Source: VRUE01 sp963819755 (GTDB taxonomy: Bacteria; Actinomycetota; Thermoleophilia; Solirubrobacterales; 70-9). From it: a DNA stretch of 64,000 bases. Where the stretch lies: positions 558,001 to 622,000 of the forward strand of contig CAWFXB010000002.1 in NCBI GenBank assembly GCA_963819755.1, in the 5' to 3' direction. A model generated the notes under the pieces. It was not told where the DNA came from. It worked only from the letters and a program-made list of their open reading frames with translations, and did no database searches. Positions 50,958 to 59,301 of the stretch are shown one piece after another (position 1 is the stretch's first letter; each line of letters starts with the position of its first letter). The position numbers and the translations under genes are program-made.

Positions 50958-51510
50958 TCGAGCAGGTCAACTGCCCGTCGGGCCGCTCGAGCTCGCCGAC
51001 CCGCACGAAGCCGAGGCGTTCGTAGCGGGGATCGTTGTCCGGATTGCTCGACTCCAGGTAGGCCGGCATCCCCTCGGAGTCGATCCTGGCGAGGTTGTCG
51101 GCGAGCAGGGCCATCCCGAGACCCTTCCCTCCGTGGTCGGGGTGGGTTCCGAGCAGGCTCAGGTAGTAGTGCGGCGGCTCGTCGGGATGGACGCTTTCCA
51201 TGCGCTCGAAGAGAGCCAGCACCTCGGCCGCGCGGGAGCCGACCTGAGCTTCGAGCATCGGCCCGAGCGATGCCTCCTCCGCCGCAGTCAGCTCGGTCCC
51301 GCCGGGCGGAATCCAAATCGACGCGGCGGCATAGTCGCCGACGAACCGGACCGACGAGTAGCGCATCGCGCTCGTGACGCAGAGACCCCAAACCGCGTCG
51401 AGACCACCCTCGGGGAACGCCCAGCTCCACAGCGGATCGGCGCCGAAGGCAGCGACAAGCGTCGCGGCGACCCCGTCGACATCACGCTCGGTTGCGAGGC
51501 GAACCTCCAC
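50935..51510 (-). CDS. GNAT-family N-acetyltransferase
   Basis: This 191-residue acetyltransferase has acetyl-CoA-binding motif A in YYLSLLGTHPDHGGKGLGMALL (R/Q-x-x-G-x-G form, about residues 117-137) and a C-terminal YERLGFVRVGE. The YLESSNPDNDPRYERLGF ending is typical of many uncharacterised actinobacterial GNATs. The substrate is unknown. It overlaps the glycosyltransferase tail to tail, so antisense effects at the 3' ends are possible. Confidence 0.88.
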   Translation of the reverse strand: MEVRLATERDVDGVAATLVAAFGADPLWSWAFPEGGLDAVWGLCVTSAMRYSSVRFVGDYAAASIWIPPGGTELTAAEEASLGPMLEAQVGSRAAEVLALFERMESVHPDEPPHYYLSLLGTHPDHGGKGLGMALLADNLARIDSEGMPAYLESSNPDNDPRYERLGFVRVGELERPDGQLTCSTMWRESR

Positions 51511-51614
51511 CGAGCGAAAAGCCTAACTCAGGCCGCGCTCTGCTCTCGTATCAATTGTTCGGCCCGATCATGCTCGGCACCGAAAGCCAGCGCTTCGCTT
51601 CGCCGCGCGCGCCC

Positions 51615-52804
51615 TTAGACCAAGGTGTGCTGAAGGACAGCGCCGACGACTCCGGCGACGCCCATCACATAGACGACGGTGAGCTTCGAGTGCCAGCGGT
51701 TGAGAGCGGCGAAGGCACCGAGCGCGATCAAGGCCGTGTAGACATCGGTGACGCTGGTTTCGAGAATCGTCACAGTGACCGCCGCGATCAGCCCGATCAC
51801 CGCCGCCGCAACTCCGAGCAGGAAGGGGTGCAAGCGCTCGTTCTCGGAGACTGCAACGAGCTGGCGGTGGAGGAAGATCGGGAAGACAAAGGCGGGAAGG
51901 AAGATGCCGAGCGTCATCACCAGGGCACCGCCGAGTCCTCCGGCGATGTAGCCGACGAAGGTAGAGAAGATGATCAGCGGTGCTGGCAGGATGCCGCCCA
52001 TCGCCAGGCCATCATTGAACTGCCCACTGGTCAGCCAGTGGTGGTTTTCGACAGCGGCCTCGCGCAGGAAGGGGATCACGGTGTAGGCACCGCCGAAGGT
52101 GAGCAGGCCCGCCTTCAACCCCTCGAAGAAGATCGTCGCCGTCAGCGAGACTGTGATCGCCCCGGCGGCGAAGGCCAGGACCGCGAGGGGAGTGATCGCG
52201 AAGCTGTTGGCGCGGTGGGTCCAGCGCCGCCCGTTCGTCCACAGCTCGTAGGCGATGCCGCCGCCGAGCAAGACCAGGACGAAGGTGATCCCCACCCAGA
52301 GGGTCAGGGCGAACCCGACTACGGCGATGATCGCCAAGGGCACATCTGAGATGAACGATTTGCTGAGGCGGACCAGGGCGCGGGCGACCAGCGCCCCGAC
52401 CGCCGCCGTCAGCCCGTAGAACAGGCCGTGCAGGTGCCCGGCGAGATTGGCCTCGACGTAGAGGATCGAGAGGCCGAGCATGAGGATGAAGCCCGGCAAC
52501 ATGAACCCGAGGCCAGCGAGGAAGCCGCCGAGCTTGCCGCCGCGCAGGCGGCCGAAGTAGACACAAAGCTCGTGGGCCTCCGGGCCAGGAAGGACTTGGT
52601 AGACGGCGAGCAGCTTCTTGAAGCTCGCCTCGTCGATCCAGCCTTCCTCATCGACGCACTCGTGCTTGATCATCGCGATCTGTGCGGCCGGTCCACCCCA
52701 GGCGAGCAGGCCGAACTTGAGGAAGCGAATGAAGATCGAGACGGGCGAGTCGGCCGCCTCGAAAGGATCGGCGACTCGATGGCGCTGGCGTCGGTCGCGG
52801 CCAT
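51615..52804 (-). CDS. chrA: ChrA-family chromate transporter, apparent 5' frameshift
   Basis: The protein has two CHR domains in one chain, with six or more membrane helices each; signatures are FGLLAWGGPAAQIAMIKHE at the start and LKAGLLTFGGAYTVIPFLRE in the second half, with YQVLPGPEAHELCVYFGRL. Members export chromate or related anions. The nearest conventional start in this frame (52673) would lose the FGGPA signature. ATG at 52804, 17 nt after the CDF gene, gives MAATDASAIESP in another frame; one missing base near 52769 would join it to DPFEAADSPVSIFIRFLKFG. A real frameshift, a sequencing error or a rare start codon are all possible. Confidence 0.85.
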
Positions 52805-52821
52805 GATCGGGGCGGCGGAGG

Positions 52822-53550
52822 CTAGTGGGAATGGGTGTGGGCGTGACCGTCGCGGACCGTTCGCCACGACTGCCAGGTGATCCGCATGATTAGCGCGCTG
52901 ATGCCGAGGCCGATCAGCGGGTCGGCGAGCTGTAGTCCGAAGGACACCGCGATCGCGCTGGCGATGACGGCAAGGCTGACGTAGGCATCGGCTTTGGCAT
53001 GGTTGCCGTCGGCGATGAGGGCGGGACTGTGAAGCGTGCGCCCGGCCGCGAGGCGGATCAGCGCCGCCAGCCAGTTGCCGGCGAAGCCGAGCAGGCCAGC
53101 GCCGATCAGGACGGCTAGGTGCGTGACTTCCTCGGGGTGGATCAGACGCCGGATCGCCTCGACTCCGGCGACAGCGGCGGAAACGAAGATGGCGAAGACG
53201 ACGAAGTAGCCCGCGTAGCGCTCGGCCGTCTCCGAGCGCATCAGGAAGGCGGCGCCGAGCGGGATCGCGGTGGCCGCGTCGCCGAAGTTGTGGATCAGGT
53301 CGGCGAGCAGGGCAATGCTGCCGGTCGCGGCGAAAATCGCCACCTGCGCGGCTGCGGTGAGTCCAAGCACGGCGAACGAGAGGGCGACAGCCCGCACTCC
53401 CGCCCGCGAGCGTTTGATCGAGGGATCGACCAAGCCGTGGGTATGGCCGTGATCGCCGTGGTGGTGGTGAGCATCGCTCTCGTGGCCGTGCGGGCCTGAG
53501 TGGGGATGGGCGTGCGTCAGCTCGCCGTGTCGGTGTAGCTCGCCGCCCAA
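52822..53550 (-). CDS. Cation diffusion facilitator (Zn/Cd efflux)
   Basis: This is a CDF-type metal exporter of about 242 residues. The N-terminus and the end are histidine-rich (AHHHHGDHGHTHG; GHAHTHSH), and the transport site has the paired signatures LIHNFGDAA and DGNHAKADAY, each HxxxD. Six helices are predicted. The start is uncertain: TTG at 53550 (LGGELHRHGEL) is the best placed, CTG at 53580 is another option, and no ATG or GTG is available. chrA follows 17 nt after its stop, so metal and oxyanion export may be co-expressed. Confidence 0.87.
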   Translation of the reverse strand: MGGELHRHGELTHAHPHSGPHGHESDAHHHHGDHGHTHGLVDPSIKRSRAGVRAVALSFAVLGLTAAAQVAIFAATGSIALLADLIHNFGDAATAIPLGAAFLMRSETAERYAGYFVVFAIFVSAAVAGVEAIRRLIHPEEVTHLAVLIGAGLLGFAGNWLAALIRLAAGRTLHSPALIADGNHAKADAYVSLAVIASAIAVSFGLQLADPLIGLGISALIMRITWQSWRTVRDGHAHTHSH

Positions 53551-53641
53551 ATGACGGTAGGAAAGTTCGATGGGTGCCAGGTTACAACGAGAAGCTACGG
53601 CCGGTACTCGCTCGCAAACCGCTTGAGCAAGCGGAAAACAA

Positions 53642-53914
53642 TTACGCCGAAGCCTTGCTCTTGTAGTACTCGGCGTTGATCTCGGCGTATTTGGCCCACT
53701 CGGCGGGGAGCTGGTCCTCGGCGAAGCAGGCGTCGACCGGGCAGGCCTCGACGCAGGCATCGCAGTCGATGCACTCGTCGGGGTCGATGTAGAGCATCTC
53801 GACCGAGTCGTAGTCGGGCTCGTCCGGGGTCGGGTGGATGCAGTCCACCGGACATACCTCGACGCACGAGTTGTCCTTCTGGCCAATACACGGCTCGGCG
53901 ATGACGTAGGTCAT
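53642..53914 (-). CDS. fdxA: 7Fe ferredoxin (FdxA type)
   Basis: This 90-residue ferredoxin carries one [3Fe-4S] and one [4Fe-4S] cluster. Cysteines are C9, C17, C21 and C25 in PCIGQKDNSCVEVCPVDC and C48, C51, C54 and C58 in DECIDCDACVEACP, the layout of mycobacterial FdxA and Azotobacter FdI. ATG 53914 follows AGGAGA. A longer frame upstream lacks similarity to the family. FprA (19925) is a likely redox partner in the same genome region, and P450s or oxygenases could be the final acceptors (inference). Confidence 0.95.
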   Translation of the reverse strand: MTYVIAEPCIGQKDNSCVEVCPVDCIHPTPDEPDYDSVEMLYIDPDECIDCDACVEACPVDACFAEDQLPAEWAKYAEINAEYYKSKASA

Positions 53915-54004
53915 TCGATGCTTTCTCCTGGTTCGACTTTGCGGTGCGTCGGCTGGGAAGCGTCCCTGCCAGGCGCGAGCATGCATTTTAGGGATGATGT
54001 TCCG

Positions 54005-54886
54005 ATGCTGCTGCTGACGGGGGCCACTGGAAGCATCGGTTCACGCCTGCTGCCTCTGCTGCTGGAGCGTGGCGAGGACGTGCGCTGCCTGGTGCGGGAG
54101 CCGCGGCGGCTCGGGGCGCACCGGGTCGACGTGCAGATCGCTCTCGGCGACCTCGGCGAGATGTCCGACCCCTACCTGCTGCGCCAGGCGCTGCGCGGGG
54201 TCGACACGGTGATCCACCTGGCCGCGACGATCCGCGACCAGCCGCCGCACCGGATCGAGGAGCTGAACGGGCTGGCGACGGTGCGCCTGCTGCGCGCCGC
54301 CGAGCGCAGCAGCGTGCGGCGCTTCGCCTTCTTCAGCGCGCTCGACGCCGCAGCGGCCCAGCGCACCCGCTTCTTCCGCGCCAAGTGGCTGGCGGAGCGG
54401 GCGATCGCTTCCTCGCCGCTGGAGACGACGATCTTCGCCCCCTCGATCGTCTACGACCGCAGTGACCCCTGGGTGACGCTGCTGCGCCGCTTCTCCTTTC
54501 TGCCGGTGCTGCCCGTATCGGGCGACGGCCGGGCCCGCTTCCAGCCGATCTGGGCCGACGATGCCGCTCGCTGCGTGGTTGCGGCGCTCGACCGCGACGG
54601 GCGCGGCCGCTACGAGCTGGCCGGGCCCGAGACGCTCAGCTACGACGAGATGTCGGATCTGGTCAGCCGCGTCGCGGGGCGACCACGGCCACTCGTCCAC
54701 GTTCCCCTGCCACTGATCCGCGCCGGTTTGATCGGACTCCGCAACGTCTTCGGCGAGGCCGTGTTCGCTACCTGGGAGGAGGCAGAGCTGATGGAGGTAT
54801 CGATGACGAGCGAACGCGGCACCGCGGACGCGGAGGAACTGGGCATAGAGCCGAGAAGGATGGGCGATGTCCTGGCGGAGGCTTAG
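54005..54886 (+). CDS. NAD(P)-binding atypical SDR / epimerase-like protein
   Basis: This 293-residue Rossmann-fold protein has LLLTGATGSIGSRLLPLLLERG (cofactor loop GATGSIG), VDTVIHLAATIRD and FAPSIVYDRSDPW. The Tyr-x-x-x-Lys pair of active SDRs is not evident, as in NDUFA9/NmrA-like members that act as sensors, quinone-binding or lipid-binding proteins. AGGGA lies about ten nt before ATG 54005; an in-frame ATG at 53981 is possible. Its last 20 nt overlap the start of the GH26-like gene in another frame. Confidence 0.8.
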   Translation: MLLLTGATGSIGSRLLPLLLERGEDVRCLVREPRRLGAHRVDVQIALGDLGEMSDPYLLRQALRGVDTVIHLAATIRDQPPHRIEELNGLATVRLLRAAERSSVRRFAFFSALDAAAAQRTRFFRAKWLAERAIASSPLETTIFAPSIVYDRSDPWVTLLRRFSFLPVLPVSGDGRARFQPIWADDAARCVVAALDRDGRGRYELAGPETLSYDEMSDLVSRVAGRPRPLVHVPLPLIRAGLIGLRNVFGEAVFATWEEAELMEVSMTSERGTADAEELGIEPRRMGDVLAEA

Positions 54887-55991
54887 AGCCACTCTTGGGG
54901 CGCTCGCGGCGCTGATCACGGCCATCGCGGCGCTCGGGACGGGGACGGCTGCGGCACTCTCCCTCGTCCCACCCAAGCCGGGCGTCTTCTTCGGCGTCAG
55001 CGACCAGGGGACGGCCCAACAGTTCAACGAATTCACCAAACTGCTCGGCGGCAAGCACCCGGCCCTGCTGGAGACCTTCCACCCCTGGGGCAACAGCCTC
55101 AACGCGTCCTACGAACGCTGGCGCGAAACCGGCACCAGGCCGATCCTGCACATCTCTACCGCCGACGACCAGACCCTGCAGGAGATCATCACCCCCGAGC
55201 AGATCGCGCTCGGGGCGGGCGACGACTACCTGTTGCAACTCAACGACTTCTTCTTCAAACGCGGGCTGCCCGCCTACATCAGGCCGCTCGGCGAGCCGAA
55301 CCGCTGCCTCAACGTATGGTCGGCGGTCAACTGCGACGGCAGCCAGAAAGGCGGCGAACACACGACCGGCTGGTACAAGCAGGCCTTCCGCCGCATCTCG
55401 CTGATCGTGCGCGGCGGCGACACCCTGGAAGGGATCAACGCGACCCTGGCGGAAATCGGCCTGCCCCCCGTCAACCGCACCAAAGGCCCGCCGCCGACCG
55501 AACTGCCGGGGGCGCCTGTGAGCATCATCTGGAGCCCGCTGCCGGGCGGCTCGCCGCGGGTGAAAGGCAACTTCCCCGGCAACTACTGGCCCGGCTCCCG
55601 CTGGGTCGACTGGGCCGGCACCGACTTCTACTCCCAGTATCCCGTCTGGAAAGACCTCAATCGCTTCTACGAAGCCAAGCAGTGGAAGCGCAAGCCGATC
55701 GCGATCGCCGAGTGGGCGGTCTACGGCGAAGACGAACCGCGCTTCGCCAAACAGCTGGTCGCCTGGGTGACCAAGCACCCACGGGTGCAGATGTTCGTTT
55801 ACTACACGGGCTTCGGGCCGGGCTACAACCCCTATGACCTGAAGCTCTATCCGCGCACGACCAACACGCTGCGGCTGAAGATCCGCCGCGCCACGTTCCT
55901 CACCGAAGCCGAATACAACGCCGGCCTATTGCCGCCGCTGCCTCCGAAGCCCAAGAAACTCGTAACGCCCACGCCAACCCCAATTCCCTAG
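54867..55991 (+). CDS. Secreted GH26-like glycoside hydrolase
   Basis: This 374-residue protein has a signal peptide (basic MSWRRLRATLG, hydrophobic core, GTAAAL cleavage region). The barrel resembles GH26/clan A glycosidases: FHPWGNSLNASYERW, RPILHISTADD, the acid/base candidate in IRPLGEPNRC (about 137-146) and the nucleophile candidate in IAIAEWAVYG (about 277-286), near DWAGTDFYS. The C-terminus is a proline-rich tail (PLPPKPKK; PTPTPIP), perhaps wall-facing. A beta-1,4-mannanase-like role is inference. It overlaps the SDR-like gene by 20 nt. Confidence 0.8.
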   Translation: MSWRRLRATLGALAALITAIAALGTGTAAALSLVPPKPGVFFGVSDQGTAQQFNEFTKLLGGKHPALLETFHPWGNSLNASYERWRETGTRPILHISTADDQTLQEIITPEQIALGAGDDYLLQLNDFFFKRGLPAYIRPLGEPNRCLNVWSAVNCDGSQKGGEHTTGWYKQAFRRISLIVRGGDTLEGINATLAEIGLPPVNRTKGPPPTELPGAPVSIIWSPLPGGSPRVKGNFPGNYWPGSRWVDWAGTDFYSQYPVWKDLNRFYEAKQWKRKPIAIAEWAVYGEDEPRFAKQLVAWVTKHPRVQMFVYYTGFGPGYNPYDLKLYPRTTNTLRLKIRRATFLTEAEYNAGLLPPLPPKPKKLVTPTPTPIP

Positions 55992-56055
55992 CCGCCGACG
56001 GGACGATTCCCAACCGCATAGGCGTATTTTCAGCCCATCGGCGGCGGATTGGCTG
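55992..56055. repeat. Direct repeat R1 with hairpin (flanks the DUF559 gene)
   Basis: CCGCCGACGGG (55992-56002) and CCCATCGGCGG (56034-56044) form an 11-bp stem with one mismatch. The loop contains ATAGGCGTATTT (56018-56029). The same loop and similar stem recur 968 bp away at R2. R1 overlaps the 3' end of the DUF559 gene and follows the GH26-like stop. Confidence 0.7.
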
Positions 56056-57040
56056 GGGTGATCAGGCCGCGAATCGTCTCGGCAAGCGCCCGGGGTTCGC
56101 GTTCGATCTGCTCCCACGTACATCGCGATACCCGCCAACCGGCCAGTTGAAGGCGTTGCTCTCGGCGCCTATCGCTCTGGAAGGCAGAGTCAGTGTCGTG
56201 GTAGCGGCGGCTGTCGGCTTCGACAATCAGGCCAGCGTCACGCCAGAGGAAGTCGGGCATGGTTTGACGACCGCCGATGCAGAGCGTCACATTGACCTGG
56301 GGTAACGGCAACTTGGCCCGCTCGCACATACGGAGGAACAAGCGCTCCATCTCACTGCGGGTGCGCTTTGTCTCCGGATGGATATCGTCCATCAGCATCC
56401 GCAGCCGAGCCACCCCGCGTCGTCCTCTGCTGCGCTTGATCAGTCGCCGCACCGCGGTGTGATCGAGGATCCTGAGCACCTCAGCCTCCGAAATCGCCTT
56501 CCTCAGGTCCCAGACCGAGACCACCCCGGCGAGATCGAGGAGAGTCCGCGCGACACTGGCGCAAGGAATCCCATGCAAAACAACCCGGTCGGCCTGGGTC
56601 AAGGAACCATCCCGATGCGCACCTATCCTCACCGGACCTCGACCGCGCCGATTCGGTGCGATCACATCTGTTGAGCGGTGGCGATCCTCAAAGAACCCCC
56701 AAAGCGCTCCCGCTGATCGGTGTGACAGCACCGCACCCGGACCGCAGGCCAGTACAGCGGCCATCCATTGCCCCTTTGTCGTCAAGTGAGGATGCCCCAC
56801 GGCGTATGCGCCTTGATGCACTCGATGCAAGCGCCCCACCGCGACCCTCTTGTCCACGGCACGCACACTGAGCCCTCGAGCAACGAGCTGACCAAGCGCA
56901 ACAACGCCGTGTTGGCGTGCCGCCAGCTCCGCAATCACCCGATCAGAAGCATTGCCGCCTTGCCGGTGGGCCGATTTCCCACCGTATAGGCGTATTTCCG
57001 GCCCGTCGGCGGGCTGGTGGGGGTTGTCGCCGCGAGACAC
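56030..57040 (-). CDS. DUF559-domain protein with AbiEi-like N-terminal region
   Basis: This 336-residue protein has an N-terminal winged-helix part (ELAARQHGVVALGQLVARGLS; HRVHQGAYAVGHP) like the AbiEi antitoxin-associated domain, and a C-terminal DUF559/Vsr-like PD-(D/E)XK fold: MPDFLWRDAGLIVEADSRRYH with the Asp and Glu of the nuclease core, then RLQLAGWRVSRCTWEQI. It may be a DNA-binding nuclease-like protein; these often occur in many genomic copies in Solirubrobacterales. GTG at 57040 lies inside repeat R2; GTG at 56938 is an alternative that removes the repeat-encoded 34 residues. Its two ends coincide with 60-bp direct repeats. Confidence 0.8.
   Translation of the reverse strand: MSRGDNPHQPADGPEIRLYGGKSAHRQGGNASDRVIAELAARQHGVVALGQLVARGLSVRAVDKRVAVGRLHRVHQGAYAVGHPHLTTKGQWMAAVLACGPGAVLSHRSAGALWGFFEDRHRSTDVIAPNRRGRGPVRIGAHRDGSLTQADRVVLHGIPCASVARTLLDLAGVVSVWDLRKAISEAEVLRILDHTAVRRLIKRSRGRRGVARLRMLMDDIHPETKRTRSEMERLFLRMCERAKLPLPQVNVTLCIGGRQTMPDFLWRDAGLIVEADSRRYHDTDSAFQSDRRREQRLQLAGWRVSRCTWEQIEREPRALAETIRGLITPANPPPMG
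56962..57021. repeat. Direct repeat R2 with hairpin (flanks the DUF559 gene)
   Basis: GCCGGTGGGCC (56962-56972) and GGCCCGTCGGC (57000-57010) pair with two wobble positions; the loop contains the same ATAGGCGTATTT (56986-56997) as R1. R2 overlaps the first codons of the DUF559 gene when started at 57040. Confidence 0.7.
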
Positions 57041-57113
57041 GAGGCGACACTGGCAAGTCAGGACGCGCGTGTGGTGCGCTGAATGCGCCGAATTGCTGTC
57101 GCCTCTGTGCCCT

Positions 57114-57149
57114 AATAAAGACGAGGGACCCGGTCTCCCGGGCCCCTCG
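57114..57149 (-). terminator. Intrinsic terminator of groL
   Basis: On the minus strand, CGAGGGGCCCGG and CCGGGTCCCTCG form a 12-bp stem (57149-57122) around GAGA, with one G-U pair, followed by TCTTTATT. It lies about 47 nt after the groL stop. Confidence 0.8.
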
Positions 57150-57195
57150 AAAAGCCACTCGCCTGTTGAGGCGAGGATACGCCTGAGCGGCGTGG

Positions 57196-58836
57196 CTACA
57201 TCATCCCGCCCATGTCCGGCATACCGCCGCCGGGCATGCCGCCACCGGCGCCTTCCTTCTCCGGCGGTTCGGCGATGATCGCCTCGGTGACGAGGATGTT
57301 CTTGGCGATCGAGGCGGCGTTCTGCAGCGCCGACCGCGTGACCATCGTCGGGTCGATGACGCCGGCCTTGATCAGGTCGCCGTACTCGCCGTTGGCCGCG
57401 TTGAGGCCTTCACCGGCCTTCAGGTCACGGACCTTGTTGACCACGACCGAGCCCTCCAGGCCGGAGTTCTCGGCGATCTGACGAACCGGCTCCTCCAGCG
57501 AGCGGTGCACGATGCGGGCACCGGTCACCTCGTCGGGATCGTCGAGCTTGTCGGGATCGAGGTCTGACTGCGCGTTCAGCAGCGCGACGCCACCGCCCGG
57601 CACGACTCCCTCCTCGAGCGCCGCCCGGGTCGCCTGCAGGGCGTCCTCGACGCGGTGCTTTTTCTCCTTCATCTCGGTCTCGGTGGCAGCGCCGACCTTG
57701 ACCACGGCGACACCGCCGGCCAGCTTGGCGAGACGCTCCTGGAGCTTCTCGCGATCGAAGTCGGAGTCGGTGTTCTCGATCTCCTGCTTGATCTGGTTGA
57801 TCCGGCCTTTGATGTCCTCGGCATCGCCGGCGCCGTCGATGATCGTCGTCGTGTCCTTGGAGACGACGACGCGACGCGCCTTGCCGAGCTGGGCCAGCTG
57901 GGTGTTCTCCAGTTTGAGGCCCATCTCCTCGGTGATTACCTCGCCACCGGTGAGGATGCCGATGTCCTCGAGCATCCGCTTGCGGCGGTCGCCGAAGCCC
58001 GGAGCCTTGACCGAGACACCGGTGAAGGTGCCGCGTAGCTTGTTGACGACCAGGGTCGCGAGGCACTCGCCCTCGACGTCCTCGGCGACGATCAGCAGCG
58101 GCTTGCCACCCTGCATCACCTGCTCGAGCACCGGCAGGATGTCGCGCACGGAGCCGATTTTCTGGTTGGCGATGAGGATGTAGGGGTCCTCCAGCACCGC
58201 CTCCATGCGGTCCTGGTCGGTGACCATGTACGGGGAGATGTAGCCCTTGTCGAACTGCATCCCCTCGGTGAACTCCAGCTCCATGCCGAAGGTCTGGCCC
58301 TCCTCGACGTTGACGACGCCGTCTTTGCCGACTTTCTCGATCGCGTCGGCGATCACGTTGCCGATCTCGTCGTCGGCGGCGGAGATGGCGGCGACACGAG
58401 CTATCTGCTCCTTGCCGGCAACCTCCTTGGACTGCTTGTTACGCAGGTTGTCGACGACGTCGTCGACAGCCTTCTCGATCCCGCGGCGCAGGGCCAGCGG
58501 GTTGGCGCCGGCGGCGACGTTCTTGAGGCCGTGACGAACGATCGTCTGGGCCAGCAGGGTCGCCGTAGTGGTGCCGTCACCGGCAACGTCGTTGGTCGCC
58601 GTGGCGACCTCGCGGACCAGCTGGGCACCCTGGTTCTCGAAGACATCCTCGACCTCGACCTCGCGGGCGATAGTGACGCCGTCGTTGGTGATCGTCGGCG
58701 CGCCGAACTTTTTGTCGAGCACGACGTAGCGGCCTTTCGGGCCGAGGGTGACCTTGACGGCGTCGGCGACTGCATCGACGCCGGCCTGCAGGGCCCCGCG
58801 TGCCTCCTCCTTGTACTTCAGCTCCTTGTGAGCCAT
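57196..58836 (-). CDS. groL: Chaperonin GroEL
   Basis: This 546-residue 60-kDa chaperonin subunit forms the ATP-driven folding cage with GroES. Diagnostic segments are VTLGPKGRYVVLDKKFGAP, the ATP loop GDGTTTATLLAQ, AAISAADDEIGNV, GFGDRRKRMLEDIGILTGG and the C-terminal Gly-Met tail (GGGMPDMGGMM). Length is standard. It is the second gene of the groS-groL operon, 46 nt after groS, and is controlled by the CIRCE upstream of groS. A clear intrinsic terminator follows. Confidence 0.98.
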   Translation of the reverse strand: MAHKELKYKEEARGALQAGVDAVADAVKVTLGPKGRYVVLDKKFGAPTITNDGVTIAREVEVEDVFENQGAQLVREVATATNDVAGDGTTTATLLAQTIVRHGLKNVAAGANPLALRRGIEKAVDDVVDNLRNKQSKEVAGKEQIARVAAISAADDEIGNVIADAIEKVGKDGVVNVEEGQTFGMELEFTEGMQFDKGYISPYMVTDQDRMEAVLEDPYILIANQKIGSVRDILPVLEQVMQGGKPLLIVAEDVEGECLATLVVNKLRGTFTGVSVKAPGFGDRRKRMLEDIGILTGGEVITEEMGLKLENTQLAQLGKARRVVVSKDTTTIIDGAGDAEDIKGRINQIKQEIENTDSDFDREKLQERLAKLAGGVAVVKVGAATETEMKEKKHRVEDALQATRAALEEGVVPGGGVALLNAQSDLDPDKLDDPDEVTGARIVHRSLEEPVRQIAENSGLEGSVVVNKVRDLKAGEGLNAANGEYGDLIKAGVIDPTMVTRSALQNAASIAKNILVTEAIIAEPPEKEGAGGGMPGGGMPDMGGMM

Positions 58837-58882
58837 TGGTTTCCTTCCTCCTTGGTGTCTCTAAGTCCTGATGGCGGGGGGT

Positions 58883-59170
58883 CTAGCCGAGCTTGGCGAG
58901 GACGTCCGACTCGCGCAGCACGAGCAGGTCGTCGCCCTCGACGGTGACCTCGGTGCCGCCGTATTTGGAATAGAGGACTTCGTCGCCATCGCTCAGGTCG
59001 AGCGGGCGGCGAGAGCCGTCCTCCTGAATTGCGCCATCGCCGACGGCGATGACCTTGCCCTTCTGCGGCTTCTCTTTGGCCGTGTCGGGGAGGACGATGC
59101 CGCTAGCGGTCGTCTCCTCCTCCTCGATCGGCTTGACGATCAGCCGGTCCCCGAGGGGCTTCAGCTTCAT
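58883..59170 (-). CDS. groS: Co-chaperonin GroES
   Basis: This 95-residue lid protein of the chaperonin shows LKPLGDRLIVKPIEEEETTASGIVLP with the mobile loop, GKVIAVGDG and DEVLYSKYGGTEV. It is the first gene of the operon. GGAGGTTCACGG precedes the ATG at 59170. The upstream region contains a CIRCE inverted repeat with a TATAGA hexamer in its spacer, consistent with HrcA-controlled heat induction. Confidence 0.97.
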   Translation of the reverse strand: MKLKPLGDRLIVKPIEEEETTASGIVLPDTAKEKPQKGKVIAVGDGAIQEDGSRRPLDLSDGDEVLYSKYGGTEVTVEGDDLLVLRESDVLAKLG

Positions 59171-59249
59171 CCGTGAACCTCCGTTATGGGTGATTTACTG
59201 GTCAAAGTCGGGAAATCGCGCCGCAGAGCCGTTTTCTGGCGCCGCGAAC

Positions 59250-59276
59250 TTGGCACTCTATACAGGTGAGTGCCAA
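59250..59276. promoter_or_regulatory. CIRCE element (HrcA operator)
   Basis: TTGGCACTC-N9-GAGTGCCAA is a perfect inverted repeat with the canonical 9-bp spacer. It differs from the consensus TTAGCACTC by one symmetric change. It lies about 80 nt upstream of groS. hrcA itself is not in the window. Confidence 0.88.
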
Positions 59277-59301
59277 CAGAATGTAAAGATAGCGGTACGG
59301 C

